A DNA stretch of 64,000 bases from Paraburkholderia sabiae (GTDB lineage Bacteria > Pseudomonadota > Gammaproteobacteria > Burkholderiales > Burkholderiaceae), in assembly GCF_030412785.1 (NCBI RefSeq), contig NZ_CP125295.1, positions 4,960,001-5,024,000 of the forward strand. Reading direction: 5' to 3'. This document shows positions 40,070 through 50,228 of this stretch, piece after piece. Position 1 is the stretch's first letter, and each line of letters starts with the position of its first letter. Under the pieces are notes generated by a model. It searched no databases, was not told where the DNA came from, and worked only from the letters and a program-made list of their open reading frames with translations. The translations under genes and the position numbers were made by a program.

Positions 40070-41020
40070 TCAACTGCCCGAATACGGCGCTCCCGGCTCC
40101 GCGCCATGCAGCCGCGCCGTCAGCGCCGTCTGCAGCGCCGTCAACGCTTCGGGCGCGGCGTCCGTCACGGCCCACCACATCATGCCGTCGTCGCGCCAGC
40201 GGGCGACGGCATAGCCGTCCTGCACCAGCGCCGGGCCCGGCTTGCCCGCCGAGCGGTCGTCCTCGGGGAACACGTAGACGTCGATGACGTGCTTCGCGTG
40301 CCGGTACGTCAGCACGGCCACCCGCCGATGCCCGACGTAGTCGAGCCGCCCGCCCGCCAGCGGAAACCCGCTCGCCGCGAGATCCTCGACGGGCGGCGCA
40401 TAGTCGAGCTTGCCGTTGAACCACGGTTTGACCGTGTGCTGATCGGACGACACCACGTCGATATCGTGCCCCGACAGCTGCGCCCGCACGTGGCTCGCCA
40501 CCAGTTCGTCGACGAGCGGCAGCGGTTCGCCCGTCCGGTGCAGCGTCACCGCGACGCCCGCCGCGACCAGCGCGCAAAACGCGAGCGCAAGACCGCCGCG
40601 CCAGGCTGCACTCTGCTGCCAGCCTCCGGTCATCGAGCCGCCCGCGCCCTCGCCCGCCAGCGGCCCGAAACCGCCGCCTTTCGGCAGTTGAGGCAACTGC
40701 AGCCACTCCAGCCAGCCCTTGCGCTGCCTCGCGCGCGGTTCGCGCTGCCGTTCACGCTCTGGCTCGCTTTCGCGCACTGTCCGTTCCGGCGCCGCCGGTT
40801 CCGTCGACGGCAACGCCGCCAGGATGCTCGCGCGCAGTTCGTCCGGCGCGCGATAGTAATTGGCCGAGCGCACCGCGCCCTTCATCGCCCGTACCATCTC
40901 GCTTTCCCTCCGGCAAGACTCGCAGCTTTCGATATGCCGCTGCACGTCGCGCGATTGCGGCGGCGTGAGTTCATGGTCCGCATTCGCATCGAGAAGCGGC
41001 CGTGCTTCGTTACAGTCCAT
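40070..41020 (-). CDS. Zinc-binding transmembrane anti-sigma factor
   Basis: 316 residues from the ATG at 41020, overlapping the sigma gene by 11 nt. The N-terminal ZAS domain has Cys3, His29, Cys33 and Cys36 in the HxxxCxxC arrangement; an Arg/Glu-rich linker follows, then one membrane helix (GGLALAFCALVAAGVAV, about residue 140-156) and a periplasmic domain ending in a heavily aromatic stretch (MMWWAV). It should hold the ECF factor inactive until an envelope or redox signal. What it senses is unknown. Confidence 0.9.
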   Translation of the reverse strand: MDCNEARPLLDANADHELTPPQSRDVQRHIESCESCRRESEMVRAMKGAVRSANYYRAPDELRASILAALPSTEPAAPERTVRESEPERERQREPRARQRKGWLEWLQLPQLPKGGGFGPLAGEGAGGSMTGGWQQSAAWRGGLALAFCALVAAGVAVTLHRTGEPLPLVDELVASHVRAQLSGHDIDVVSSDQHTVKPWFNGKLDYAPPVEDLAASGFPLAGGRLDYVGHRRVAVLTYRHAKHVIDVYVFPEDDRSAGKPGPALVQDGYAVARWRDDGMMWWAVTDAAPEALTALQTALTARLHGAEPGAPYSGS

Positions 41021-41849
41021 CGGGCGCCTCCTGTGCGAGTCCGCCCGGCAACGCGCCGGGAGCGTGCGGCATCCAGCCGCTGTCGGTTTTGCGTGGGGTG
41101 TCGGGCGATCCAGCGCCGCCGTCGTGCGCCGGGCGGGACGAGCCGGCCGTCCGGGACGCCGCGCGCACCGCCGGCCGCGCCCCCGATACGCCGCCCGCCC
41201 CGTCCGGCGCACGCTGCGCAGCGCCTCCATCGCGCGCGCCGCCTTTTGGCCGCGCGCTCCCCTTCGATTGCAACGTCGTCAGCGCCGTCGCAAGCTTGCG
41301 TCGACCGCGCGCGAGCCGCGACATCACGGTGCCGACGGGCAGATCCGCGATCGTCGCGATTTCGCGGTAACTCAGCTCTTCCAGTTCGCGCAGGATCAGC
41401 ACCTCGCGATACTCGACGGGCAGCAATTCCAGCGCCTCGTGCACGAGCCGCGTGTCTTCGTCGCGGATCAGCAGCGCTTCGGGATCGGGCGAACTCGAAC
41501 TCCAGCCTTCGAACGATTCGTCGTCGAGGTTCTCGTCGAATTCGACCGTCGCGTTCACGCCGCCCGAACGCCTGCGCCATTCCGTGTACCACGTGCGCCG
41601 CACGATCGCGAGCAGCCAGGGCCGCGCGGTCTCGCCGTGGAATGTGTCGAAGAAACGGTATGCGCGCATGAACGCTTCCTGCACGACGTCGTCCGCGTCG
41701 TGGCCGTTGCCGCATAGCCACCGCGCAAGGTTGTATGCGGCATCGAGATGCGGCAGCGCCATCTGCTGAAAACGCAGACTGCGTGCCGCCTCGGCGCGCG
41801 CGTCATTTGCGCGTTCGCCGCTCGCCGCATGTTTTCCGGTCTCATTCAC
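41010..41849 (-). CDS. ECF-family RNA polymerase sigma factor
   Basis: 279 residues from a GTG at 41849 with GGAGG 8 nt upstream; a longer frame to 41879 is less likely. Region 2 (ARWLCGNGHDADDVVQEAFMRAYRFF) and region 4 (LPVEYREVLILRELEELSYREIA) are clear. Unusually, about 80 residues of Gly/Ala/Arg/Pro-rich sequence follow region 4; ECF factors normally end soon after it. The gene overlaps the anti-sigma start by 11 nt. A promoter motif shared with the divergent operon lies upstream. Confidence 0.93.
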   Translation of the reverse strand: MNETGKHAASGERANDARAEAARSLRFQQMALPHLDAAYNLARWLCGNGHDADDVVQEAFMRAYRFFDTFHGETARPWLLAIVRRTWYTEWRRRSGGVNATVEFDENLDDESFEGWSSSSPDPEALLIRDEDTRLVHEALELLPVEYREVLILRELEELSYREIATIADLPVGTVMSRLARGRRKLATALTTLQSKGSARPKGGARDGGAAQRAPDGAGGVSGARPAVRAASRTAGSSRPAHDGGAGSPDTPRKTDSGWMPHAPGALPGGLAQEAPDGL

Positions 41850-41888
41850 CGATCGCCTCCAGGCTTGCCCAGACTTCACGGCTGCAAA

Positions 41889-41914
41889 ACCTATCTTCGA
41901 TCCAGTTTATTCCC
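41889..41914 (-). promoter_or_regulatory. Candidate ECF promoter of the sigma/anti-sigma operon
   Basis: On the minus strand GGGAATA (41908-41914), 16 nt spacer, GGT (41889-41891). The same motif with identical spacing occurs on the opposite strand 32 bp away, so autoregulation by this ECF factor is likely. Confidence 0.6.
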
Positions 41915-41945
41915 GGGTTTCGCGCATCCTGCAAAAAATAAATCT

Positions 41946-41971
41946 GGGAATAGGAAGCGCAGTCGGGCGGT
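41946..41971 (+). promoter_or_regulatory. Candidate ECF promoter of the phosphoesterase/cupredoxin operon
   Basis: GGGAATA (41946-41952), 16-nt spacer, GGT (41969-41971), about 35 nt before the metallophosphoesterase start. Matches the divergent sigma-gene promoter. Confidence 0.6.
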
Positions 41972-42005
41972 ACCGCAGACGAGTCATCAACTCGCGAGGA
42001 CCACC

Positions 42006-42899
42006 ATGCAGAACTCTCTTAAATGTCTCAAGCGGCGCGATTTCCTGCGCCTTGCCGCAGTCGGCGGCGCAGCGTTCGCGTCGGCGTTGCCCGGCTTCTC
42101 CTACGCTCGCGACGAAGATTTCTACTTCGTCCAGCTGTCCGATTCGCATTGGGGTTTCGAAGGCCCCGGCGTCAATCCTGATTCGAAAGGCACGCTGCCG
42201 AAGGCGATCGCCGCGGTGAACGCGTTACCGTCGCCGCCCGATTTCGTGATTTTCACGGGCGACCTCACGCACACGACCGACGATACCGCCGTGCGCCACG
42301 AACGCATGCGCCAGTTCCAGCAGATCGTCGCGCAACTGAAGGTGAAGCCGCTGTATCTGATGCCCGGCGAGCACGACGCAAGCCTCGACGCGGGCGCCGC
42401 GTACAAGGAGCACTTCGGCCAGACGCACTACACGTTCGACCACAAGGGCGTGCACTTCATCACGCTCGACAACGTGTCGGACCCGGCGGGCCGCGTCGGC
42501 GCGGAGCAGATCGCGTGGCTTGCCGCCGATATCGACAGGCAGCCGCAGGACGCGCGCATCGTCGTGTTCACGCACCGGCCGCTCTTCGATCTCGCGCCGC
42601 AGTGGGACTGGGCGACGCGCGACGGCGCGCAGGTCATCGACGTGCTGAGCCGGCGCAAGAACGTGACCGTGTTTTACGGGCATATCCATCAGGAGCATCA
42701 CATGGTGACGGGCAACATCGCGCACCACGCCGCGCGCTCGCTGATGTTCCCGCTGCCAGCCGCGATGTCACAGGACAAGAAACTGCCCGTGCCGTGGGAT
42801 GCGTCGGCGCCGTATCGCGGGCTCGGATGGCGGCAGGTGGAAGTGGCGCGACCGTCGGGTGCGCTAGCGCTCAATGAAATGCCGATCAAGACGTCATAA
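42006..42899 (+). CDS. Tat-exported metallophosphoesterase
   Basis: 297 residues from the ATG at 42006 with GAGGACC upstream. The N-terminus has a twin-arginine signal (KRRDFLRLAAVGG). Calcineurin-like metal motifs follow: LSDSHWG, FTGDLTH, a GEHD where GNHD/E is usual, FTHRPL, and GHIHQEHH. The substrate is unknown; export by Tat suggests a periplasmic metalloenzyme folded with its metal. It is followed 13 nt later by a cupredoxin and lies under a probable ECF promoter. Confidence 0.88.
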   Translation: MQNSLKCLKRRDFLRLAAVGGAAFASALPGFSYARDEDFYFVQLSDSHWGFEGPGVNPDSKGTLPKAIAAVNALPSPPDFVIFTGDLTHTTDDTAVRHERMRQFQQIVAQLKVKPLYLMPGEHDASLDAGAAYKEHFGQTHYTFDHKGVHFITLDNVSDPAGRVGAEQIAWLAADIDRQPQDARIVVFTHRPLFDLAPQWDWATRDGAQVIDVLSRRKNVTVFYGHIHQEHHMVTGNIAHHAARSLMFPLPAAMSQDKKLPVPWDASAPYRGLGWRQVEVARPSGALALNEMPIKTS

Positions 42900-42912
42900 C
42901 GGGGAGACCACA

Positions 42913-43290
42913 ATGCAAACCATGTCGATCGATACCAAACGACGACGCCTTCTGACACTCGCTGCGATGGGCGCGGTTCTGACGGTGGCGGGCGGCTTCG
43001 ACGCACGCGCCGCCGAACCGCGCGTGATCAAGGTGCAGGCGCGCAGGTTCGTGTTCACGCCCAATCAGATCAAGCTCGCGCCGAACGAGAAGGTCGTGTT
43101 CGAACTCACGGCGCTGGACACGATCATGGGCTTCGCGATTCCGCAGTACAACGTGCGCGCCGACGTGCCGCCTGGGGCCGTGGTGCGCGTGCCTGCGCAG
43201 GCGGGCCCGGCGGGCACGGTCGATTTTCTGTGCGACATTTTCTGCGGATCGGGGCACGAGACGATGAGCGGGACGATCGTCGTCGGGTAG
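42913..43290 (+). CDS. CuA-like cupredoxin (COX2/NosZ-type fold)
   Basis: 125 residues with a signal peptide (about 1-33, KRRRLL start, possibly Tat). The C-terminal C-x3-C-x3-H-x2-M motif (Cys107, Cys111, His115, Met118) is that of the dinuclear CuA site of cytochrome oxidase subunit II and NosZ. The first histidine ligand, normally in a DxxH motif, is replaced: DTIMGFAIP has Met72 there. It is a stand-alone exported copper protein, likely an electron carrier or copper sensor/chaperone; role unknown. GGGGAG lies before the ATG at 42913. Confidence 0.85.
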   Translation: MQTMSIDTKRRRLLTLAAMGAVLTVAGGFDARAAEPRVIKVQARRFVFTPNQIKLAPNEKVVFELTALDTIMGFAIPQYNVRADVPPGAVVRVPAQAGPAGTVDFLCDIFCGSGHETMSGTIVVG

Positions 43291-43311
43291 TTTCATGAAG
43301 CTGCAGGAGGC

Positions 43312-44223
43312 TCAGGATGCGTTGATCCAGTAATCCTTCCGCGCATACACCTCTTTCAGATAATCGATGAAATAGCGCACTTTCGCGGGCACATAGCGCT
43401 GCTGCGGATAAACGGCGAGGATGTCGTAATCGGGCAGCGCGTATTCGTCGAGAACGGTTTCGAGTTCGCCGCGCGCAAGCTGCTGATCGATTTCCCACGT
43501 CGAGCGCCAGCCGAGCCCGAGCCCTTCCGACACCCAGCGGTGCAGCAGTTCGCCGTCGTTGCAATCGAGCGTGCCGCTCACGCGCACCGTCGTCAGCTTG
43601 CCGTTGCGCCGGAAATACCAGCCGCGGTTCTGCCCGCCTTGCAGGTTGAACGCGAAACAGTTGTGATTCGGCAGATCTTCGAGCGCCTTCGGCTTGCCGT
43701 GCTTGCGGAAGTATTCGGGCGTGCCGCACACGACACGCCGGTTGGTCGCGAGCTTCACCGCAACGAAATTCGGATCCACCGCGCCGCCGATGCGGATCGA
43801 CAGGTCGTAACCTTCGCGCACCAGATCGACCACACGATCGGTCAGATTGAACGACACCTGCAGTTCCGGCTTGTCTTTCAGGAATTCCGGCGCGAGCGGT
43901 GCGACGTGCTTGCGCCCGAACGCGGCGGGCGCCGACACGATCAGATGCCCGTTCACCGAGCGCCGTCCCGCCATCAGCTCGTTTTCCGCCTGATCCCATT
44001 CGCTGAGCAGCCCGCGGCAGCGCTCGAGAAACGCCGCGCCTTCTTCGCTGACCACGAGACGCCGCGTCGAACGGTACATCAGCTTGACGCCGAGCCGCTT
44101 TTCGAGCGCGTCGATCCGTCGACCGAGAATCACGGGCGACACGCCCTCTTCCAGCGCCGCCGCCGCGAGACTGCCCGCATCGGCGACGCGCACGAAGGTT
44201 TCGATCTGTTTGAAGCGGTCCAT
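43312..44223 (-). CDS. LysR-type regulator, probably of the glyoxylate carboligase operon
   Basis: 303 residues from the ATG at 44223 ([23 protein letters not shown]); the 93-codon upstream frame is rejected. N-terminal winged HTH and C-terminal effector-binding domain are typical. It is divergent from gcl with a 187-nt gap containing two inverted repeats, so control of gcl-hyi-glxR is the likely role. Confidence 0.9.
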   Translation of the reverse strand: MDRFKQIETFVRVADAGSLAAAALEEGVSPVILGRRIDALEKRLGVKLMYRSTRRLVVSEEGAAFLERCRGLLSEWDQAENELMAGRRSVNGHLIVSAPAAFGRKHVAPLAPEFLKDKPELQVSFNLTDRVVDLVREGYDLSIRIGGAVDPNFVAVKLATNRRVVCGTPEYFRKHGKPKALEDLPNHNCFAFNLQGGQNRGWYFRRNGKLTTVRVSGTLDCNDGELLHRWVSEGLGLGWRSTWEIDQQLARGELETVLDEYALPDYDILAVYPQQRYVPAKVRYFIDYLKEVYARKDYWINAS

Positions 44224-44296
44224 CCTTGTCTCCTCGGCTTCTGAGAGCCTCTCGCGGCCGCGCGCCGCCGCGGGCGCCTCACCGTGCGCCTCCTGC

Positions 44297-44320
44297 ATTC
44301 CATACTTTTTGTTTTGGAAT
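44297..44320. promoter_or_regulatory. Inverted repeat, candidate LysR operator
   Basis: ATTCCA and TGGAAT separated by 12 nt in the gap between the LysR gene and gcl. A second dyad, AAGTCTGT / ACAGACTT, spans 44364-44397 closer to gcl. Both are candidates; not tested. Confidence 0.4.
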
Positions 44321-44410
44321 AAGCGACCGTGGATGATCTTATCAAACCTTAGATGCAGTCTTAAAGTCTGTCCAACACCAATCCGCTTTACAGACTTCCA
44401 GGAGACATTC

Positions 44411-46186
<1,776 letters not shown>

Positions 46187-46311
46187 TCCACGCAATATCC
46201 GTCGTATCCGCATCACCCGGATGGATGCGCTTCACACGAAGCGCGTCCATCCTGTCACCTGCTTCACGCAGTTCACGCCGTTCAATTTGACCGACCAGAG
46301 AGAAAAGCAAC

Positions 46312-47112
46312 ATGCCGAAATTTGCCGCGAATCTCACGATGCTGTTCAACGAAGTCCCGTTCCTCGACCGCTTCGCCGCGGCCGCCGACGCGGGCTTCGA
46401 TGCCGTCGAATTTCTGTTCCCCTACCCGTATCAGATCAGCGAATTGTCGGAGCGTCTCGAGCAGAACAAGCTGAAGCTCGTGCTGCACAACCTGCCCGCG
46501 GGCAACTGGGAAGCAGGCGAACGCGGTATCGCGTCGCTGCCGGATCGCGTGAGCGAGTTCCAGGAAGGCGTCGGCCGCGCGATCGAATATGCGAAGGCGC
46601 TGAAGGTGCCGCAACTGAACTGCCTCGTCGGCATTCCGAAGAACGTCGATGCCGACAAGGCGCGCGCGACGATCGTCGATAACCTGCGCTTCGCCGCTGG
46701 TGCGTTGAAAAAAGAAGGCATCCGTCTGCTCGTCGAGCCGTGCAACTCGTACGACATTCCGGGCTTCGCGCTGAACCGCTCGTCGGAAGGACTCGACGTG
46801 ATTCAGGCCGTCGGTTCCGACAATCTGTTCCTGCAATACGACATCTATCACATGCAACGGATGGAAGGCGAACTCGCCGCGACGATCAAGAAGAATTTCG
46901 CGCAGATCGCTCACATCCAGCTCGCCGACAACCCGGGCCGCAACGAACCGGGCACGGGCGAAATCAACTATCGGTTCCTGTTCGAACTGCTCGATTCGCT
47001 CGGCTATCAGGGCTACGTCGGCTGCGAGTACAAGCCGCGCACGACGACCGCGGAAGGTCTCGGCTGGCTGGAGAGCGTCGCGGGCGTGAAGCGCGCGCAT
47101 GCGTCGGCCTGA
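46312..47112 (+). CDS. hyi: Hydroxypyruvate isomerase
   Basis: 266-residue TIM-barrel protein (MPKFAANLTMLFNEVPFLDR) with the AP-endonuclease-2-like metal residues: E in LVEPCNSYD, H in YDIYHMQ, and GEINY near the end. It interconverts hydroxypyruvate and tartronate semialdehyde. It sits between gcl and the reductase, the usual order. Confidence 0.95.
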   Translation: MPKFAANLTMLFNEVPFLDRFAAAADAGFDAVEFLFPYPYQISELSERLEQNKLKLVLHNLPAGNWEAGERGIASLPDRVSEFQEGVGRAIEYAKALKVPQLNCLVGIPKNVDADKARATIVDNLRFAAGALKKEGIRLLVEPCNSYDIPGFALNRSSEGLDVIQAVGSDNLFLQYDIYHMQRMEGELAATIKKNFAQIAHIQLADNPGRNEPGTGEINYRFLFELLDSLGYQGYVGCEYKPRTTTAEGLGWLESVAGVKRAHASA

Positions 47113-47192
47113 TTTCGCGGCTTGAACCGCGGCCTGAGCGCCACGCTTCAAACGAGCACATTTTCGAACCTCATTATCTGGAGACTTACTCA

Positions 47193-48101
47193 ATGGCAAA
47201 GATCGGTTTCATCGGCCTCGGCATCATGGGCGCGCACATGGCGCGCAACCTCATCAAGGGCGGACACACGCTGTTCGTCAATGGCGCGTACCCGGTGCCG
47301 GAAGATCTCGCCAAGACGACGACCGTCGTCGCCGATTCGACGGCTGTTGCGCAGACGGCCGACATCGTCGTGATCATGGTTCCCGACACGCCTGATGTGT
47401 CGAACGTGCTGTTCGCCGATGACGGCGTCGCGAAGGGTCTGACGAAGGGCAAGCTCGTGATCGACATGAGCTCGATCTCGCCGCTCGACACGCAGGCGTT
47501 CGCGAAGAAGATCAACGAACTCGGCTGCGACTATCTCGACGCGCCCGTTTCCGGCGGCGAAATCGGCGCACGCGACGCGACGCTGACGATCATGGTCGGT
47601 GGCCCGCAGAAGTCGTTCGATCTCGCGAAGCCGCTGTTCGATCTGATGGGCAAGAACATCTCGCTGATCGGCGACAACGGTGCGGGTCAGACGTGCAAGG
47701 TCGCGAACCAGATCATCGTCGCGCTGAACATCGAAGCCGTCGCCGAAGCGCTGCTGTTCGCGGCACGTTCGGGCGCCGATCCGGAGCGCGTGCGCAAAGC
47801 ACTGATGGGCGGCTTCGCGTCGTCGCGGATTCTCGAAGTGCACGGCGAGCGCATGACGAAGCGCACGTTCAATCCGGGCTTCCGGATCGAGTTGCACCAG
47901 AAGGACCTGAACCTCGCGCTCGACGGCGCGCGCAAGCTGGGCATTGCGTTGCCGCATACGGCTAGCGCGCAGCAGCTCTTTAGCGTGTGTGCTGCGAACG
48001 GCGGCAAGGCCTGGGATCACTCGGCGATGGTGCGTGCGCTGGAAATCATGGCGAATTTCGAAGTCGCGCAGGCGCCGACGGCAGATCAGAAAGCTGCGTA
48101 A
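47193..48101 (+). CDS. glxR: 2-hydroxy-3-oxopropionate (tartronate semialdehyde) reductase
   Basis: 302 residues from the ATG at 47193, GGAGA upstream. Beta-hydroxyacid dehydrogenase with GFIGLGIMGAHMARN (NAD site), DAPVSGGEIGA (substrate site) and the catalytic lysine in CKVANQI. It reduces tartronate semialdehyde to glycerate, finishing the glyoxylate salvage route begun by gcl. Confidence 0.95.
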   Translation: MAKIGFIGLGIMGAHMARNLIKGGHTLFVNGAYPVPEDLAKTTTVVADSTAVAQTADIVVIMVPDTPDVSNVLFADDGVAKGLTKGKLVIDMSSISPLDTQAFAKKINELGCDYLDAPVSGGEIGARDATLTIMVGGPQKSFDLAKPLFDLMGKNISLIGDNGAGQTCKVANQIIVALNIEAVAEALLFAARSGADPERVRKALMGGFASSRILEVHGERMTKRTFNPGFRIELHQKDLNLALDGARKLGIALPHTASAQQLFSVCAANGGKAWDHSAMVRALEIMANFEVAQAPTADQKAA

Positions 48102-48281
48102 TCACGCAGCGAAGGTGGGGCGCCTGGTCCGGCGCGCGGCACGCATCGGATCGGGCAAATCATGTCGCTCTGGGCTGAGAGCGACAAGTGGGGTCCGCAG
48201 CGGCACCCGACGATGCCGGGGAAGCCTTGGTCGGTCAGACGGTAGCGTCGGGTGTCCTGCTGTGGTTTGGGTTTGTTTTTT
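48102..48281. other. Intergenic region after glxR with two inverted repeats
   Basis: GTCGCTCT / AGAGCGAC (48164-48185, 6-nt loop) could terminate the gcl operon although no T-run follows; CACCCGACG / CGTCGGGTG spans 48204-48254. No gene is seen. Confidence 0.4.
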
Positions 48282-48335
48282 GTCTGCGACGCTAGTCGCC
48301 ATTCTGGGTTTTTTTGTGTCTGCGACGCTAGTCGC
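48282..48335. repeat. Two direct 18-bp repeats at the left edge of the palindromic element
   Basis: GTCTGCGACGCTAGTCGC occurs at 48282-48299 and 48318-48335, a period of 36 bp with partly similar spacer. The reverse complement of the same 18 bp lies at 50202-50219 on the far side of the element, suggesting outer boundary repeats. Confidence 0.75.
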
Positions 48336-48437
48336 TGTTCGGGTTTTTGCTTTTTGCTGCGCTGGCATCCGCGAATTCGTATCTGTACTTCATGCGTTGC
48401 CCCTGTGCGGGGCGGCACCTACTTTTCTTTGCAGCGG

Positions 48438-49714
48438 TGTACAGACTGGAGACATAGCTGACAGGTGTACAGGGACATGGTTGACACTTTCGGGTAATCA
48501 AACGCCCGGATTCAACCATGCCCTGGGAAGCAAAAAACACCATGAATCTCCGCGAAGAATTCGTCAGCCTGGCCGCCACACAGGCCCTGTCATTCAGCGA
48601 GCTATGCCGGCGCTACCGGATCAGCCGCCAGACCGGCTACAAGTGGCTGGACCGTCACAAGGCCGAAGGCCCCGGCGGGCTGGCCGACCGCTCCCGACGC
48701 CCGCACCACAGCCCCCTGCGCTCACCTGAACACATCGAAGCGCGGGTGCTGGAACTGCGTCGCGAACATGGCTGGGGCGGACGCAAGATCGAACGGCGCC
48801 TGAGGGATCTGGGTGAGACAGAGGTGCCCGCGCCCGCCACGATCACCGAAATCCTGCGGCGCCACGGGCTCATCGATGAACAGGCGTCGCAGCAGCGCCA
48901 GCACTGGCAGCGCTTCGAGCACGCGCATCCGAACCTGCTGTGGCAGATGGACTTCAAGGGCGACGTCCAGACGCTGAAGGATGGGCGCTGCATGCCGCTG
49001 ACGGTCATCGACGATCACTCGCGCTACAACCTCGTGCTGAGCGCCTGCTCGCGTACGACCACACAGGTCGTGCAGGCCGAGCTTGAGCGCGCGTTCCGCT
49101 GCTACGGGCTGCCCGCGCGCATCAACACCGACAATGGGGCGCCGTGGGGCTCGCCCGGCGCGCCGGGGCAGCTCACCGAACTCGCGGTCTGGCTGATCCG
49201 GCTGGGCATCGAGGTGAGCTACAGCCGGCCGTATCACCCGCAGACCAATGGCAAGGACGAACGGTTTCACCGCACGCTGAAGGCCGAAGTGCTGGACCGG
49301 CAGACCTTCAGCACGCATGCGCACATGCAGCAGGCACTGGATCGCTGGCGGCACGTGTACAACGTCGAACGTCCGCACGAGGCACTGGGGATGGCCACGC
49401 CCATCACGCGCTACGCGTGCAGCCTGCGCGCGATGCCCGGGCGGCTGCCCGAGCCCGAATACGGCTGCGGCGATGAAGTGTTGCGGGTCAATGCCAGCGG
49501 CGAGGTGCGCCTGCGCGGCGAGAAACTCAAGCTATCGATCGCGCTCAAGGGGCTGCAGGTAGCAGCCCGCATGAGCGAGAAGGAAGACGGGGTGATCGAG
49601 ATATGGTTTGCCCATCAGCGGGTCGCAAAACTTGACCTGAAGGCTCCCAAACCCTGACCATCAGGTGTCAACGATGTCCCCGTACAGGTGTCAACCATGT
49701 CTCCAGTCTGTACA
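48438..49714 (+). mobile_element. IS481-family-like insertion sequence
   Basis: 1277 bp with terminal inverted repeats that begin TGTACAGACTGGAGACAT at both ends (18 bp perfect, then imperfect similarity continuing for about 25 bp). It carries one transposase gene reading rightwards. The 6-bp direct repeat CAGCGG immediately outside both ends (48432-48437 and 49715-49720) is the target duplication. It appears complete and intact. Confidence 0.93.
48518..49657 (+). CDS. IS481-like DDE transposase
   Basis: 379 residues starting MPWEAKNTMNLREEF, the typical MPW start of this family. An N-terminal helix-turn-helix (RRYRISRQTGYKWLDRH) is followed by a second HTH region and the rve integrase core: first D in QMDFKGD, second in INTDNGAPW, and E in GKDERFHRTLKAEV. 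No frameshift or stop. It should catalyse movement of the surrounding element. Confidence 0.93.
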   Translation: MPWEAKNTMNLREEFVSLAATQALSFSELCRRYRISRQTGYKWLDRHKAEGPGGLADRSRRPHHSPLRSPEHIEARVLELRREHGWGGRKIERRLRDLGETEVPAPATITEILRRHGLIDEQASQQRQHWQRFEHAHPNLLWQMDFKGDVQTLKDGRCMPLTVIDDHSRYNLVLSACSRTTTQVVQAELERAFRCYGLPARINTDNGAPWGSPGAPGQLTELAVWLIRLGIEVSYSRPYHPQTNGKDERFHRTLKAEVLDRQTFSTHAHMQQALDRWRHVYNVERPHEALGMATPITRYACSLRAMPGRLPEPEYGCGDEVLRVNASGEVRLRGEKLKLSIALKGLQVAARMSEKEDGVIEIWFAHQRVAKLDLKAPKP

Positions 49715-50201
49715 CAGCGGCAAAGAAAAGTAGGCAAAAGAAAGCCGCTTTTGTACCTCCGGTGCCTGCCCGGATAGCGCTTCAGCATGCCGCAGTTGAG
49801 CTGTCGCGCAGCGACGCCAACACTCCGCAGAAAGCCCGCAGTCAACCGCGCACGGCGCGAAAACTCCACACACAATCCGGAACACATATCACCGCAATCA
49901 CTCCGACGGCAAACACACAAAACAAGCCGACCGAACGTGCCCCAGGTGGATGTCATCTTTCGCGCCGCGCGTGCCTGACTGCGGGCTTTCTACGGAGTGT
50001 TTGCGTCGCTGCGCGACAGCTCAGAGACCGTGTGCCGTAGCATTATCCTGGCAGGCACCGGAGGTTCAAAAGCGGCTTTCTTTTGCCTACTTTTCTTTGC
50101 CGCTGCAAAGAAAAGTAGGTGCCGCCCCGCACAGGGGCAACGCATGAAGTACCGATACGAAACCGCGGATGCCAGCGCAGCAAAACGCAAAAACCAGAAC
50201 A

Positions 50202-50219
50202 GCGACTAGCGTCGCAGAC
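50202..50219. repeat. Inverted 18-bp boundary repeat of the palindromic element
   Basis: GCGACTAGCGTCGCAGAC, the exact reverse complement of the two 18-bp repeats at 48282-48335. Confidence 0.75.
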
Positions 50220-50228
50220 AAAAAAAAC

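Larger units (their letters stand above)
48353..50190. repeat. Large palindromic intergenic element, copy 2, split by an IS
   Basis: Same family as 16357-16925 but in the opposite orientation: the unique core here (about 49855-49975) is the reverse complement of copy 1's core. Without the 1283 bp of IS plus duplicated target it is about 555 bp. The left 34-bp palindrome (arms 48418-48431 and 49721-49734) is interrupted exactly at its loop; the right one (50086-50119) is intact with loop CCGCTG. Confidence 0.85.

Noticed and set aside
48282..48335. Possible start of a CRISPR array (two 18-bp repeats)
   Set aside because: Only two direct units, spacers partly similar, no cas genes, and the inverted third copy fits element boundaries instead.
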